Assembly (NCBI RefSeq): GCF_018417595.1
Contig: NZ_CP070982.1
Location: forward strand, 4,763,001 to 4,827,000
Direction: 5' to 3'
From: Pseudomonas entomophila
Lineage (GTDB): Bacteria > Pseudomonadota > Gammaproteobacteria > Pseudomonadales > Pseudomonadaceae
Length of the DNA: 64,000 bases
The position numbers were made by a program, and so were the translations under genes. Below, piece by piece: positions 50,261 through 61,270 of the stretch. The notes beneath the pieces were generated by a model, which made no database searches, was not told the DNA's origin, and worked only from the letters and a program-made list of their open reading frames with translations. How positions within the stretch are numbered: position 1 is the first letter of the stretch; the number at the start of each line of letters is the position of its first letter.

Positions 50261-51517
50261 ATGTCCACTGAGAAACAGCAATACGGCGTTCATTCCGAAG
50301 CCGGCAAACTGCGCAAAGTGATGGTCTGCAGCCCGGGCCTGGCGCACAAGCGCCTGACCCCGAGCAACTGCGACGAACTGCTGTTCGACGACGTGATCTG
50401 GGTCGACCAGGCCAAGCGCGACCATTTCGACTTCGTCACCAAGATGCGCGAGCGCGGCGTCGACGTGCTGGAAATGCACAACCTGCTGACCGACATCGTC
50501 CAGCAACCCGAAGCGCTGAAGTGGATTCTCGACCGCAAGATCACCTCCGACACCGTCGGCGTCGGCCTCACCAACGAAGTGCGCAGCTGGCTCGAAGGGC
50601 TGGACCCACGCCACCTGGCCGAATTCCTGATTGGCGGCGTGGCCGGCCAGGACCTGCCGGAAAGCGAAGGTGCCAGCGTGGTCAAGATGTACAACGACTA
50701 CCTCGGCCACTCCAGCTTCATCCTGCCGCCGCTGCCCAACACCCAGTTCACCCGCGACACCACCTGCTGGATCTACGGCGGCGTGACACTGAACCCGATG
50801 TACTGGCCGGCGCGACGCCAGGAAACCCTGCTGACCACCGCCATCTACAAGTTCCACAAGGAGTTCACCGAAAAAGGCGAATTCCAGGTCTGGTACGGCG
50901 ACCCGGACAAGGACCACGGCAACGCCACCCTCGAGGGCGGCGACGTGATGCCGATCGGTAAAGGCATCGTGCTGATCGGCATGGGCGAGCGCACCTCGCG
51001 CCAGGCCATCGGCCAGCTGGCACAGAACCTGTTCGCCAAGGGCGCGGTGGAGAAAGTCATCGTCGCCGGCCTGCCGAAGTCCCGCGCCGCGATGCACCTG
51101 GACACCGTGTTCAGTTTCTGCGACCGCGACCTGGTCACGGTCTTCCCGGAAGTGGTGAAAGAGATCGTGCCGTTCATCATCCGCCCCGACGAGAGCAAGC
51201 CTTACGGCATGGACGTGCGTCGCGAGAACAAGTCGTTCATCGAGGTGGTCGGCGAGCAGTTGGGGGTCAAGCTGCGCGTGGTCGAAACCGGCGGCAACAG
51301 CTTCGCCGCCGAGCGCGAACAGTGGGATGACGGCAACAACGTGGTGGCCGTCGAGCCCGGCGTGGTCATTGGCTACGACCGCAACACCTACACCAACACC
51401 CTGCTGCGCAAGGCCGGGATCGAGGTCATCACCATCAGCGCCGGCGAACTGGGCCGCGGCCGCGGCGGCGGCCATTGCATGACCTGCCCCATCATCCGCG
51501 ACCCCATCGACTACTAA
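50261..51517 (+). CDS. arcA: Arginine deiminase
   Basis: A 418-residue guanidino-modifying enzyme that hydrolyses arginine to citrulline and ammonia. The N-terminus has [26 protein letters not shown]. Catalytic residues fit ADI: Asp in FTRDTTCW, Glu/His in the GGD and [11 protein letters not shown] regions, and nucleophile Cys406 in GGGHCMTCP, the same residue number as the P. aeruginosa enzyme. A good ribosome site (AGGAGG) precedes the ATG. Confidence 0.97.
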   Translation: MSTEKQQYGVHSEAGKLRKVMVCSPGLAHKRLTPSNCDELLFDDVIWVDQAKRDHFDFVTKMRERGVDVLEMHNLLTDIVQQPEALKWILDRKITSDTVGVGLTNEVRSWLEGLDPRHLAEFLIGGVAGQDLPESEGASVVKMYNDYLGHSSFILPPLPNTQFTRDTTCWIYGGVTLNPMYWPARRQETLLTTAIYKFHKEFTEKGEFQVWYGDPDKDHGNATLEGGDVMPIGKGIVLIGMGERTSRQAIGQLAQNLFAKGAVEKVIVAGLPKSRAAMHLDTVFSFCDRDLVTVFPEVVKEIVPFIIRPDESKPYGMDVRRENKSFIEVVGEQLGVKLRVVETGGNSFAAEREQWDDGNNVVAVEPGVVIGYDRNTYTNTLLRKAGIEVITISAGELGRGRGGGHCMTCPIIRDPIDY

Positions 51518-51585
51518 ACGTCCATCCCCCGGCCGCACCTACCCGGTGCCGGCCGGGCCGATCACCGAATCCAAGGAGAACCGCC

Positions 51586-52596
51586 ATGGCGTTCAACATC
51601 CACAACCGCAACCTGCTCAGCCTCGAACACCACAGCACCCGCGAGCTGCGTTACCTGCTGGACCTGTCCCGCGACCTCAAGCGCGCCAAGTACACCGGTA
51701 CCGAGCAGCAGCACCTGAAGGGCAACAACATCGCCCTGATCTTCGAGAAGACCTCCACTCGCACCCGCTGCGCCTTCGAAGTCGCCGCCTATGACCAGGG
51801 CGCCAACGTCACCTACATCGACCCCAACTCCTCGCAGATCGGCCACAAGGAGAGCATGAAGGACACCGCCCGCGTGCTCGGGCGCATGTACGACGCCATC
51901 GAGTACCGGGGCTTCAAGCAGGAGATCGTCGAGGAGCTGGCCAAGTTCGCCGGCGTACCGGTGTTCAACGGCCTGACCGACGAATACCACCCGACCCAGA
52001 TGATCGCCGACGTGCTGACCATGCGCGAGCACAGCGACAAGCCGCTGCACGACATCAGCTACGCCTACCTGGGCGATGCCCGCAACAACATGGGCAACTC
52101 GCTGCTGCTGATCGGCGCCAAGCTCGGCATGGACGTGCGTATCGCCGCGCCCAAGGCCCTGTGGCCCCACGACGACCTGGTCGAGCGCTGCCATAAATAC
52201 GCCGAGGAAAGCGGCGCGCGCATCACCCTGACCGAAGACCCGAAAGCTGCGGTCAAGGGCGTGGACTTCGTCCACACCGACGTCTGGGTGTCGATGGGCG
52301 AGCCGATCGAAGCCTGGGGCGAGCGCATCAAGCTGCTCAAGCCCTACCAGGTGAACAAGGAACTGATGAAGGCCACCGGCAACCCGCGTTCCAAGTTCAT
52401 GCACTGCCTGCCGGCGTTCCACAACTCCGAAACAAAGGTCGGCAAGCAGATCGCCGAGCAGTACCCGGACCTGGCCAACGGCATCGAAGTGACCGATGAC
52501 GTGTTCGAGTCGCCGGCCTGCATCGCCTTCGAGCAGGCGGAAAACCGCATGCACACGATCAAGGCGATCCTGGTGTCGACCCTGGCTGACCTGTAA
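51586..52596 (+). CDS. arcB: Catabolic ornithine carbamoyltransferase
   Basis: A 336-residue transferase that phosphorolyses citrulline to ornithine and carbamoyl phosphate. The carbamoyl-phosphate site is FEKTSTRTR (Ser57-Arg61); HPTQ and HCLPAFH complete the active site. The Glu in the [22 protein letters not shown] context is typical of catabolic OTCs. ATG 51586 follows AAGGAG. The longer frame upstream overlaps arcA and is not coding. Confidence 0.97.
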   Translation: MAFNIHNRNLLSLEHHSTRELRYLLDLSRDLKRAKYTGTEQQHLKGNNIALIFEKTSTRTRCAFEVAAYDQGANVTYIDPNSSQIGHKESMKDTARVLGRMYDAIEYRGFKQEIVEELAKFAGVPVFNGLTDEYHPTQMIADVLTMREHSDKPLHDISYAYLGDARNNMGNSLLLIGAKLGMDVRIAAPKALWPHDDLVERCHKYAEESGARITLTEDPKAAVKGVDFVHTDVWVSMGEPIEAWGERIKLLKPYQVNKELMKATGNPRSKFMHCLPAFHNSETKVGKQIAEQYPDLANGIEVTDDVFESPACIAFEQAENRMHTIKAILVSTLADL

Positions 52597-52630
52597 GCCT
52601 CTACCGCTTTCCTGAGGCTTGCACTGTACC

Positions 52631-52658
52631 TGTGGGAGCGGGCTTGCCCGCTCCCACA
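52631..52658. repeat. Compact REP-like hairpin between arcB and arcC
   Basis: TGTGGGAGCGGG-CTTG-CCCGCTCCCACA is a 12-bp perfect stem. It may also set arcC expression relative to arcB by stabilising or slowing the transcript. Confidence 0.75.
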
Positions 52659-52716
52659 GGGGCCCCTGCAACCCTTACAGCGGCGTTTCACTCTCTTTCG
52701 ATAAAGGACATTCCCC

Positions 52717-53646
52717 ATGCGTATCGTTGTTGCATTGGGCGGCAACGCCCTGCTGCGCCGCGGCGAGCCGATGACCGCCGACAACCAGCGCGCCAATATC
52801 CGCACCGCCACCGAGCAGATCGCCAAGATCCACCCCGGCAACGAGCTGGTCATCGCCCACGGCAACGGCCCGCAGGTCGGCCTGCTGTCGCTGCAGGGGC
52901 TGTCGTACAAGCCGGACGAAGCCTATCCGCTGGACGTGCTCGGTGCCGAGACCGAAGGCATGATCGGCTACATGATCGAACAGGAGCTGGGCAACCTGCT
53001 GGCCTTCGATGTGCCATTCGCCACCCTGCTCACGCAAGTCGAAGTGGACGCCAACGACCCGGCATTCAAGGACCCGACCAAGTTCATCGGCCCCGTCTAC
53101 GCCAAGGACGAGGCCGAGCGCCTGGCCAAGGAGAAAGGCTGGGTGGTCAAGCCCGACGGCGACAAGTACCGCCGCGTGGTGGCCAGCCCGAAACCCAAGC
53201 GCATCTTCGAGATCCGCCCGATCAAGTGGCTGCTGGAGAAGAGCAGCATCGTGATCTGCGCCGGCGGCGGCGGCATCCCCACCCTGTATGACGAGAACCG
53301 CAAGCTCAAGGGCATCGAGGCGGTGATCGACAAGGACCTGTGCTCGGCGCTGCTGGCCGAACAGCTGGACGCCGACCTGCTGATCATCGCCACCGACGTC
53401 GACGCGGCGTACATCGACTGGGGCAAGCCGACCCAGAAAGCCATTGCCCAGGCGCACCCGGACGAGCTTGAACGGCTGGGCTTCGCCGCCGGTTCCATGG
53501 GGCCGAAGGTCCAGGCCGCCTGCGATTTCGCCCGCCACACCGGCAAGGTGGCGGTGATCAGCTCGCTGGAAAACATCGAGGACATCGTCAAGGGTACCGC
53601 CGGCACTCGGGTTTCCACGCAGAAGCCCGGTATCAGCTACCGTTGA
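52717..53646 (+). CDS. arcC: Carbamate kinase
   Basis: A 309-residue amino-acid-kinase-fold enzyme that converts carbamoyl phosphate and ADP to carbamate and ATP, the energy-yielding last step of the pathway. Motifs are [41 protein letters not shown] and [13 protein letters not shown]. The [14 protein letters not shown] segment completes the ATP site. Last gene of arcDABC; a terminator follows. Confidence 0.97.
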   Translation: MRIVVALGGNALLRRGEPMTADNQRANIRTATEQIAKIHPGNELVIAHGNGPQVGLLSLQGLSYKPDEAYPLDVLGAETEGMIGYMIEQELGNLLAFDVPFATLLTQVEVDANDPAFKDPTKFIGPVYAKDEAERLAKEKGWVVKPDGDKYRRVVASPKPKRIFEIRPIKWLLEKSSIVICAGGGGIPTLYDENRKLKGIEAVIDKDLCSALLAEQLDADLLIIATDVDAAYIDWGKPTQKAIAQAHPDELERLGFAAGSMGPKVQAACDFARHTGKVAVISSLENIEDIVKGTAGTRVSTQKPGISYR

Positions 53647-53654
53647 ATGCAGTT

Positions 53655-53680
53655 GGCGGGTGCCTGGCACCCGCCGTTTT
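53655..53680 (+). terminator. Terminator after arcC
   Basis: GGCGGGTGCC and GGCACCCGCC form a strong stem followed by GTTTT, in the 56-base gap before the DUF5064 gene. The element probably ends arcDABC, perhaps incompletely. Confidence 0.65.
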
Positions 53681-53702
53681 CAACCTTCCGGAGGATTCCG
53701 CC

Positions 53703-54071
53703 ATGGCCCAGTACGCGCCCGGTCATGTACACATTGAGCGCACCGCGCTGAACACGAACGACCACAGCTACGACCTCAATATCGAATACGAGGCGGCAAC
53801 CGATCCCAAGGAAGGCAGAGGTATCCAGTTCCGCATGCACGGCCACATCGAGGGCAAGACCGTCGATGAGAAATTCTTCCTGGCCAAGGACCAGGTGCTG
53901 CCGAGCTTTCTGATGCAGTTGAGCCGCAAGGCCCAGTCGTACCTGCCGCCACCGAAGAAGTTCGAGAACCTCGGCTCGCCGCACAAGCTGTATGACTATA
54001 TGTTCGAAGACATTCGCACCAAGTTGGATGTGAAATCGGGCGACCCGATCAAACCTGAACACCTCGAGTGA
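53703..54071 (+). CDS. DUF5064 family protein
   Basis: A 122-residue small soluble protein beginning MAQYAPGHVHIERTALN, then DHSYDLNIEYEAATDPKEGRGIQFRMHGHIEGK, matching the Pseudomonas-specific DUF5064 family. Predicted mostly beta with a C-terminal helix. Function unknown. A ribosome site (CGGAGG) precedes the ATG. It sits just after arcC but behind a terminator-like hairpin, so it may be only partly cotranscribed. Confidence 0.8.
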   Translation: MAQYAPGHVHIERTALNTNDHSYDLNIEYEAATDPKEGRGIQFRMHGHIEGKTVDEKFFLAKDQVLPSFLMQLSRKAQSYLPPPKKFENLGSPHKLYDYMFEDIRTKLDVKSGDPIKPEHLE

Positions 54072-54091
54072 CTTCTGGGGCTGCTACGCAG

Positions 54092-54182
54092 CCCTTTCGC
54101 GACACAAGGCCGCTCCCACAGGTAAAACGCCGTATCTAAAAGCGGTGAGATACCTGTGGGAGCGGCCTTGCGTCGCGAAAGG
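54092..54182. repeat. REP pair, CCTTTCGCGACACAAGGCCGCTCC class
   Basis: Inverted units of about 32 bases flank a 26-base spacer, between the DUF5064 gene and the sigma-54 regulator. This is a separate sequence class from the other REPs here. Confidence 0.85.
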
Positions 54183-54264
54183 GGCGCAACGCGCCCCCGG
54201 CAATGTTGGGCTAGCCCCGGCTCCCAAGGCATACTACGGCCTCCCTCGGCCATAATTGCCCCCC

Positions 54265-55773
<1,509 letters not shown>

Positions 55774-55775
55774 CA

Positions 55776-55861
55776 CTGTAGGAGCGGCTTCAGCCGCGAT
55801 CACCGGCGATGCGGGTGCCACACACCGTGGTGCCTGCATCGCGGCTGAAGCCGCTCCTACA
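55776..55861. repeat. REP pair between gcsR and the protease cassette
   Basis: Two inverted GGAGCGGCTTCAGCCGCGAT units with an ACCGGCGATGCGGGTG spacer hairpin. It marks the left edge of the cassette. Confidence 0.85.
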
Positions 55862-55956
55862 ATGGGCGCGACGGCGCGATGGCCAGGACCGGCTACGCTG
55901 AAGGCACCCTGCCATCAACCTGCGCAGGGGATTCGACATGGACAGGGAGGGACACC

Positions 55957-58900
55957 ATGGCACAGGCGCTGCTGGTCAAGATTCGCGGGAGCTTGAGCGA
56001 CGGACACAGGCAGGGGCTGGCCGCCGCGGTCGGCGCGCCGGACATGGAAGCGATCCTGACGCTTCCCGCCCAACCCGGGATCACCGGCGCGGCAGGCGTG
56101 GCGGGCGCACAGGGATCGACCTGGTACCGTGCACCCTTGCCACCCACGAGCAACCCCTGGGACGCCGCCCATGCCATGCTGGCCCACGGCGCGGGTTTTG
56201 CCGCCACCGGCAGCACGCAAATCGAGTTCGTCGAACCGGACATCGAGCAAGCCTGGTTCACCGAGTCGCCAGCGCCTGCGAGCGCGCTGGCCGCAGCGGC
56301 ATGCACCTTTCACCCTCAGGACAAGTCAGGCCAGAAGGCCGTGGTAAAGGATGACAACCAGTGGCACCTCGAAGACCGCTTCTCGCAGCTGGGCACTGCA
56401 CGGAGCAAGGTCGCCGAGGACCAGCAGCAAGCCATCAGGATCGCGCACCTGGACACCGGCTACGACCCGAACCACGCCTCCCTGCCCCTGCACCTCGACA
56501 AGCAGAACCAACGGAATTTCCGCGATAGCGATCACCCCAACGACGCCACCGATCGCACACCGGATGGCTGGACGGCCGTGCGCAACCAGGGCCATGGCCA
56601 TGCCACGCTGAGCCTCCTGGCCGGCAACGAAGTCAACAACCCCGCCATCGCGCAAGGCTTTTCCGGCTTCGTCGGCGGCGCGCCATACGCCACCGTCATT
56701 CCCATCCGCATCGCCGACTGGGTCGTGCGCTTCTCGACCGGCAGCATGGTCCAGGGCTTCCAGTACGCGGTGCAACAGAAGGTGCACATCCTGTCGATGA
56801 GCATGGGCGGCCTGTCCTCCCGCGCCCTCGCCGATGCGGTCAACCTGGCCTACGAACACGGCGTGTTCATGGTCACCGCAGCAGGCAACAACTACGCCTG
56901 GGCACCGACACCCGGCTCGATCGTGTTCCCCGCCCGCTTCAAGCGCGTGCTCGCGGCCTGCGGGGTGATGGCCAACGGGCGCGCCTACGCCGGCCTCAGC
57001 CCGGGTACCATGCAAGGCAACTATGGGCCGGCGTCGAAGATGCAGACGGCAATGGGCGCCTTCACCCCCAACGTGCCCTGGGCCGAGTTCGGCTGCGGCA
57101 ACCTGGTCAGCATGGATGGCGCGGGCACCTCCTCGGCCACGCCGCAACTGGCAGCCGCCGCCGCGCTGTGGATGGCCAGCCACCAAGCGCAACTTGCCAG
57201 CTATCCAGAACCCTGGATGCGCGTCGAAGCGACTCGCGCGGCCCTGTTCGGATCGGCCATGAAAACCACTGGTGCCATGGACGCGGAGGAAACCCTCGAG
57301 AAAATCGGACGGGGCGTGCTGCAGGCGAACGCGGCACTTGGCATTGCTCCACCGGCCAAGGACGTGCTCGTGAAGACCTCACCGGCAGAGCCCAGCTGGA
57401 GCTGGCTCAACCTGATCACCGGTGCTGGCGGCGCCTCGCTCGCCCCGGACCAGGCTTCAGCGGTCGAGCAGATGCTTGCGCTCGAATTGACGCAAATGGC
57501 GCAGCGCCATCGCGCAGTGGACGAGGCGCTGCCCGACGGCGAAAGCGGCGCTGATGTGCCAGCGGCCTTGCTCAATCGCTACCTTGAGGCGGCACTCGAC
57601 TCCGGCAATCCTTCAGCGCCTCTGAAAGCCTTCCTCGAGAAGCACCTGGGCCGGCCCCAAGGCGCCCCTGCCACGGGCCCCGTCACGGTAGCCGAGGGCC
57701 CACGCATCGCACGCAAGACCAAGCAACTCCCCACCCCGCCACGGCGCCTGCGCGTCTATGCGCTTGACCCGTCCATCGCCAAGCGGCTGGATTCCGTCGA
57801 GATCAACGAGACCATCATCAATGTCCCCTGGGAAAAACTCGAACCCGGACCGGTGGGCGAATACCTCGAGATCGTCGACATCGACCCCGCCTCCGACCGC
57901 CTCTACGACCCGGTGGACCTGAACGAGCCGAAGCTGCTGGCCCAGGATGGCTGGCCCCCCTCGGAAGGCAACCCGGCCTTCCACCAGCAGATGGTCTACG
58001 CGGTGGCGATGAAGACCATCAGGAACTTCGAGGAAGCCCTGGGCCGGCGTGTGCTCTGGGCTTCGCGCAAGGTCGCGGGCACCGGCGGGCTAAGTGAGCC
58101 GCACTACGAGTACCACAGCGTGCGCAGGCTGCGGATCTACCCCCACGCACTGCGCACCGAGAACGCCTACTACAGCCCCGACAAGGTGGCGCTGCTGTTC
58201 GGCTACTTCCAGTCCACCTCGACGGCGACCGCCGCCACCCCTGGCGGCAGCATGGTGTTTGCCTGCCTGTCCAGCGACATCATCGCCCACGAGATGTCCC
58301 ACGCCCTGCTCGATGGCCTGCACCGCAGCTTCCAGGATGCCTCCAACCCGGATGTGCCAGCGTTTCACGAGGCATTCGCCGATATCGTCGCGCTGTTCCA
58401 GCACTTCTCGATCCCCGAGCTGGTGCGTTTCCAGGTGCGCCAGGCCCGTGGCCGGCTGGATGCGGCGAAACTGCTGGGCTCCCTGGCCCAGCAGTTCGGC
58501 GAAGGGACCAACCGCGGCGGGCCACTGCGCGACTACCTCGCCAAAGGCAACAAGCCCAGCTACCCCGACGAGCTGGAGGTGCACGCACGGGGCTCGATCC
58601 TCGTCTCGGCGGTCTATGAAGCGTTCCTCAGCATCGTCGACCGGCGCACGGCGGACCTGGTCCGCATCGCCACCAACGGCAGCGGGCTACTGCCCAGGGG
58701 CGCGCTGCTCCCCGACCTGGTCGAACGGCTGACCGAAGAAACCTGCAAGACCGCCCGCCATGTGCTGCGCATCTGCATCCGTGCGCTGGACTACTGCCCC
58801 GCCGTCGATATCACCTTCGGTGAGTACCTGCGCGCACTGATCACCGCCGATATCGATCTGGTGGCCGTCGACCGGTTCCACTACCGCGTCGCCTTCATGG

Positions 58901-59583
58901 ACGCCTTCCGCAAGCGCAACCTGCTGCCAGCGGATGTGCGCACTGTCTCGGAAGAGTCCCTGGCCTGGGGCACGCTGGTCGATACACAGCCGAAATGGCT
59001 GAACGCGCTGGTCAAGGACCTCGACTTTGGCTGGGACCTCAAGCTCGATCGGGAGGCGATCCATAGTCTCAACGAAACCAACCGCAAGATGCTGTGGGAT
59101 CGCCTCTCCAAGCTCCTCGGACGCCACCCTGAACTGTACCCGGCATTCGGCCTGCTGCCCGATGTGCCGAAGTACACGGAGGACGGAGAGATCGTGAAAC
59201 AGGCGGCCACCGGCCAGACCAATTTCTCGGTTACCAGCGTGCGCCCCGCACGCCGTGTCGCCCCCGATGGCAGCTTGTTCACCGAGGTGGTGGCAACGAT
59301 CATGCAGCGCCGGCGCGTGCCGGTGGACCCGAGTGACCCGCAAGGGCCACAGATGTGGTTCCGCGGTGGCGTGACGCTGATCATCGACCCACGCCGCAAC
59401 CACTGCGAAATCCGCTACGCCATCGTCAAGAACTGCGGCAGCGAGAGCCGCCTCGCCCGACAGCGGCAGAGCGCCTCGGGCAGTGGCTTCGGCGCGCTGC
59501 AAGCCCTCTACTTCGCGGACACCCCGAGCGAGCCGTTCGCGCTTCTGCACACCCACAACGGGGAGTTCGGCCATGCCCACTGA
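55957..59583 (+). CDS. Fused subtilisin-like (S8) and HExxH zinc (gluzincin) protease
   Basis: A 1208-residue protein without a signal peptide. ATG 55957 is chosen because AGGGAGG lies just upstream. Residues 1-130 look like a propeptide, ending in a FVEPD motif as in I9-type prodomains. The S8 domain has Asp166 (HLDTGYD), His213 (GHGHAT), oxyanion Asn311 (AAGNN) and Ser392 (GTSSATP). A linker spans about residues 430-600. The second protease domain has His778-Glu779-x2-His782 (HEMSH) and, 23 residues later, Glu805 in FHEAFADI, the thermolysin-type third ligand. The last about 110 residues form a separate tail (FRGGVTLIIDPRRN). Both catalytic sets appear intact. The next gene overlaps its end. 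Substrate and role are unknown. Confidence 0.88.
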   Translation: MAQALLVKIRGSLSDGHRQGLAAAVGAPDMEAILTLPAQPGITGAAGVAGAQGSTWYRAPLPPTSNPWDAAHAMLAHGAGFAATGSTQIEFVEPDIEQAWFTESPAPASALAAAACTFHPQDKSGQKAVVKDDNQWHLEDRFSQLGTARSKVAEDQQQAIRIAHLDTGYDPNHASLPLHLDKQNQRNFRDSDHPNDATDRTPDGWTAVRNQGHGHATLSLLAGNEVNNPAIAQGFSGFVGGAPYATVIPIRIADWVVRFSTGSMVQGFQYAVQQKVHILSMSMGGLSSRALADAVNLAYEHGVFMVTAAGNNYAWAPTPGSIVFPARFKRVLAACGVMANGRAYAGLSPGTMQGNYGPASKMQTAMGAFTPNVPWAEFGCGNLVSMDGAGTSSATPQLAAAAALWMASHQAQLASYPEPWMRVEATRAALFGSAMKTTGAMDAEETLEKIGRGVLQANAALGIAPPAKDVLVKTSPAEPSWSWLNLITGAGGASLAPDQASAVEQMLALELTQMAQRHRAVDEALPDGESGADVPAALLNRYLEAALDSGNPSAPLKAFLEKHLGRPQGAPATGPVTVAEGPRIARKTKQLPTPPRRLRVYALDPSIAKRLDSVEINETIINVPWEKLEPGPVGEYLEIVDIDPASDRLYDPVDLNEPKLLAQDGWPPSEGNPAFHQQMVYAVAMKTIRNFEEALGRRVLWASRKVAGTGGLSEPHYEYHSVRRLRIYPHALRTENAYYSPDKVALLFGYFQSTSTATAATPGGSMVFACLSSDIIAHEMSHALLDGLHRSFQDASNPDVPAFHEAFADIVALFQHFSIPELVRFQVRQARGRLDAAKLLGSLAQQFGEGTNRGGPLRDYLAKGNKPSYPDELEVHARGSILVSAVYEAFLSIVDRRTADLVRIATNGSGLLPRGALLPDLVERLTEETCKTARHVLRICIRALDYCPAVDITFGEYLRALITADIDLVAVDRFHYRVAFMDAFRKRNLLPADVRTVSEESLAWGTLVDTQPKWLNALVKDLDFGWDLKLDREAIHSLNETNRKMLWDRLSKLLGRHPELYPAFGLLPDVPKYTEDGEIVKQAATGQTNFSVTSVRPARRVAPDGSLFTEVVATIMQRRRVPVDPSDPQGPQMWFRGGVTLIIDPRRNHCEIRYAIVKNCGSESRLARQRQSASGSGFGALQALYFADTPSEPFALLHTHNGEFGHAH

Positions 59584-61072
59584 CCAGCCAGGCTTCACCA
59601 TCCGCCACTACTGCCAGGGCATTGGCGACTGCCACCTGCTGCGCTTCGGCAAAGCCGATGGCGGCACCTGCTGGATGCTCATCGATTGCGGGATCCACAC
59701 GGCCATCAAGGGGGGCTCGCAGATCATCGACGACATCGTCGACGACATCTACCAACAGACCGGCGGCAAGCTCGACATCCTGGTGCTGACCCACGAACAT
59801 ACCGACCACATCAGCGCCTTCCGCGAGTCCTCCAACCGGTTTTCACGCTTCAGCGTCGGCGAGGTGTGGATGGCCTGGACCGAATCCCCCAGCGATCCCC
59901 AGGCCCGGCAACTGGACAGGTTCAAGCAGCAGGCCCTGAGCGCGCTGTCCGGCGCCAGCCGGCAGTTGCATGGCGCGAACGCGGCAGGCAGCAGCGCGTT
60001 GCGCGACGGCCTCGACCAGCTCCTGGCCTTCAGCTTCGGCGCCCAGGGTGAGACCGTTCGCGCCATGCGCGACGCCGCCGCCAAGCTGGGCAAGGCAGGC
60101 GTCAGGTACCTCGAACCCACGGTCGCCCCCCTCGACATGCCCGGCGTACCCGCGGTCCGGGTATATGTCCTGGCCCCCTCGCGAAACGCCGACTACCTCG
60201 ACATCATCGACCGTGTCGGTGAGCGCTACCCGATGGCCAACAGCCTGCAAGGCCTGCGCACTGCCGAATCGCTCTCGAATGCGTTTCGCGCGGCGGCATC
60301 GGGCAGCGGCTTCACCGACCCGACGGCGCCCTTCGACGCCAGCCAGGGCACGCCACTGAGCGAACTGACGCGCCCAGGCAAGACGTTCGCGGCAGACCCC
60401 ATCGGCCGTTTCGCCTATGCGCACTACTACGGCCCGAGCGACCGCTCCGACCTGCTGGACACGGGTAAATCCGCGAAGACCGTCGATGCAAGCGCGACCG
60501 ACCAGGCCTGGCGCCGGATCGACCTCGACTGGCTGAGCGGCGCGGGCACGCTGGCGATGCAACTCGACAACAAGATCAACAACACCAGCCTGGTCCTCGC
60601 CTTCGAGATCGTGGCGACCGGGCGCGTGGTCCTGTTCGCCGCCGACGCGCAGATCGGCAACTGGCTGAGCTGGCAGGATGCGGCCTGGAAGATGCCCGAC
60701 GGGACGACCGTGACCGGCCCCGACCTGCTGAAGCGCACGGTCTACTACAAAGTGGGCCACCACGGCAGCGAGAACGCGACGGCAAAGGCCAAGGGGCTCG
60801 AACTGATGACCAGCGAGGACCTGGCGGCCTTCATCCCCACCAACGCGCAGGATGCGGGCACGGTGCGCTGGGGCCGAATGCCGTTCCCATCATTGCTGGC
60901 GGCCCTCGACACCCAGTGCCACCAGCGGGTCGTACGTGCCGACGACGCGCAACTCTTGAATGGAACAGCGCCCTTCCAGGCGCCTTCCGGCTCAATCCAG
61001 GCACTTCGGGTGGGCAGCGTCGGCCAGGGCAACGACCAGCGGCGCACCTGGATCGAGTTCGACGTGGCTTAG
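59573..61072 (+). CDS. Metallo-beta-lactamase-fold hydrolase (ComEC-like class)
   Basis: A 499-residue cytoplasmic hydrolase. Metal ligands are His74-x-His76-x-Asp78-His79 (THEHTDH), Asp358 (FAADAQ) and the His396/His397 of VGHHGSEN; the HHGS ending resembles ComEC/Rec2-type MBL domains. A large insertion of about 180 residues lies between the first motif and the later ones. The start overlaps the end of the fused protease by 11 bases, with GGGGAG upstream, so translation is coupled and the two proteins probably act together. Nuclease, phosphodiesterase and other MBL activities are all possible. Confidence 0.87.
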   Translation: MPTDQPGFTIRHYCQGIGDCHLLRFGKADGGTCWMLIDCGIHTAIKGGSQIIDDIVDDIYQQTGGKLDILVLTHEHTDHISAFRESSNRFSRFSVGEVWMAWTESPSDPQARQLDRFKQQALSALSGASRQLHGANAAGSSALRDGLDQLLAFSFGAQGETVRAMRDAAAKLGKAGVRYLEPTVAPLDMPGVPAVRVYVLAPSRNADYLDIIDRVGERYPMANSLQGLRTAESLSNAFRAAASGSGFTDPTAPFDASQGTPLSELTRPGKTFAADPIGRFAYAHYYGPSDRSDLLDTGKSAKTVDASATDQAWRRIDLDWLSGAGTLAMQLDNKINNTSLVLAFEIVATGRVVLFAADAQIGNWLSWQDAAWKMPDGTTVTGPDLLKRTVYYKVGHHGSENATAKAKGLELMTSEDLAAFIPTNAQDAGTVRWGRMPFPSLLAALDTQCHQRVVRADDAQLLNGTAPFQAPSGSIQALRVGSVGQGNDQRRTWIEFDVA

Positions 61073-61073
61073 C

Positions 61074-61091
61074 CGTATCGATTTCAATCCA
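61074..61091. promoter_or_regulatory. GcsR-like box 1
   Basis: CGTATCG-ATTT-CAATCCA, two bases after the stop of the MBL gene. It is 16/18 identical to box 3, exactly 100 bases downstream, and has the 7-4-7 layout I recall for GcsR (TGTAACG-N4-CGTTCCG). Confidence 0.5.
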
Positions 61092-61092
61092 G

Positions 61093-61110
61093 TGTAATTA
61101 AATCATTCCG
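61093..61110. promoter_or_regulatory. GcsR-like box 2
   Basis: TGTAATT-AAAT-CATTCCG, in tandem with box 1 and matching TGTAACG-N4-CGTTCCG at 11 of 14 defined positions. Confidence 0.55.
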
Positions 61111-61173
61111 CAACGATTCAGATGCGTCTACGCAAGGGTTTGATCCTCCAGCGCTTTCGAATCGTTATCCATG

Positions 61174-61191
61174 CGTATCGATTTCGTTCCA
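61174..61191. promoter_or_regulatory. GcsR-like box 3
   Basis: CGTATCG-ATTT-CGTTCCA, matching the TGTAACG-N4-CGTTCCG layout at 11 of 14 positions, about 64 bases upstream of the -24/-12 promoter. Confidence 0.55.
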
Positions 61192-61254
61192 CGCAGACGG
61201 ACCGCATTTCGAACAAACAACCTAACCATCTGATTTATAAAGATATTTATAGTC

Positions 61255-61270
61255 TGGCCGCATTATTGCT
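61255..61270 (+). promoter_or_regulatory. Sigma-54 (-24/-12) promoter of gcvH-gcvP
   Basis: TGGCCGCATTATTGCT has the invariant GG and GC exactly ten bases apart, as in TGGCAC-N5-TTGC. It lies about 70 bases upstream of the gcvH ATG and downstream of the GcsR-like boxes. It fits activation by the GAFTGA-bearing regulator at 54265. Confidence 0.75.

Noticed and set aside
55879..55956. Upstream in-frame start for the fused protease adding 26 residues
   Set aside because: No ribosome site precedes it, whereas AGGGAGG sits just before ATG 55957, where a protein-like N-terminus begins.
55957..59583. Possibility that the two protease halves are an artefact of a missed stop or frameshift
   Set aside because: The frame is continuous with genome-typical codon use through the linker (about residues 430-600), and no internal ribosome site with a start codon stood out before the second domain.
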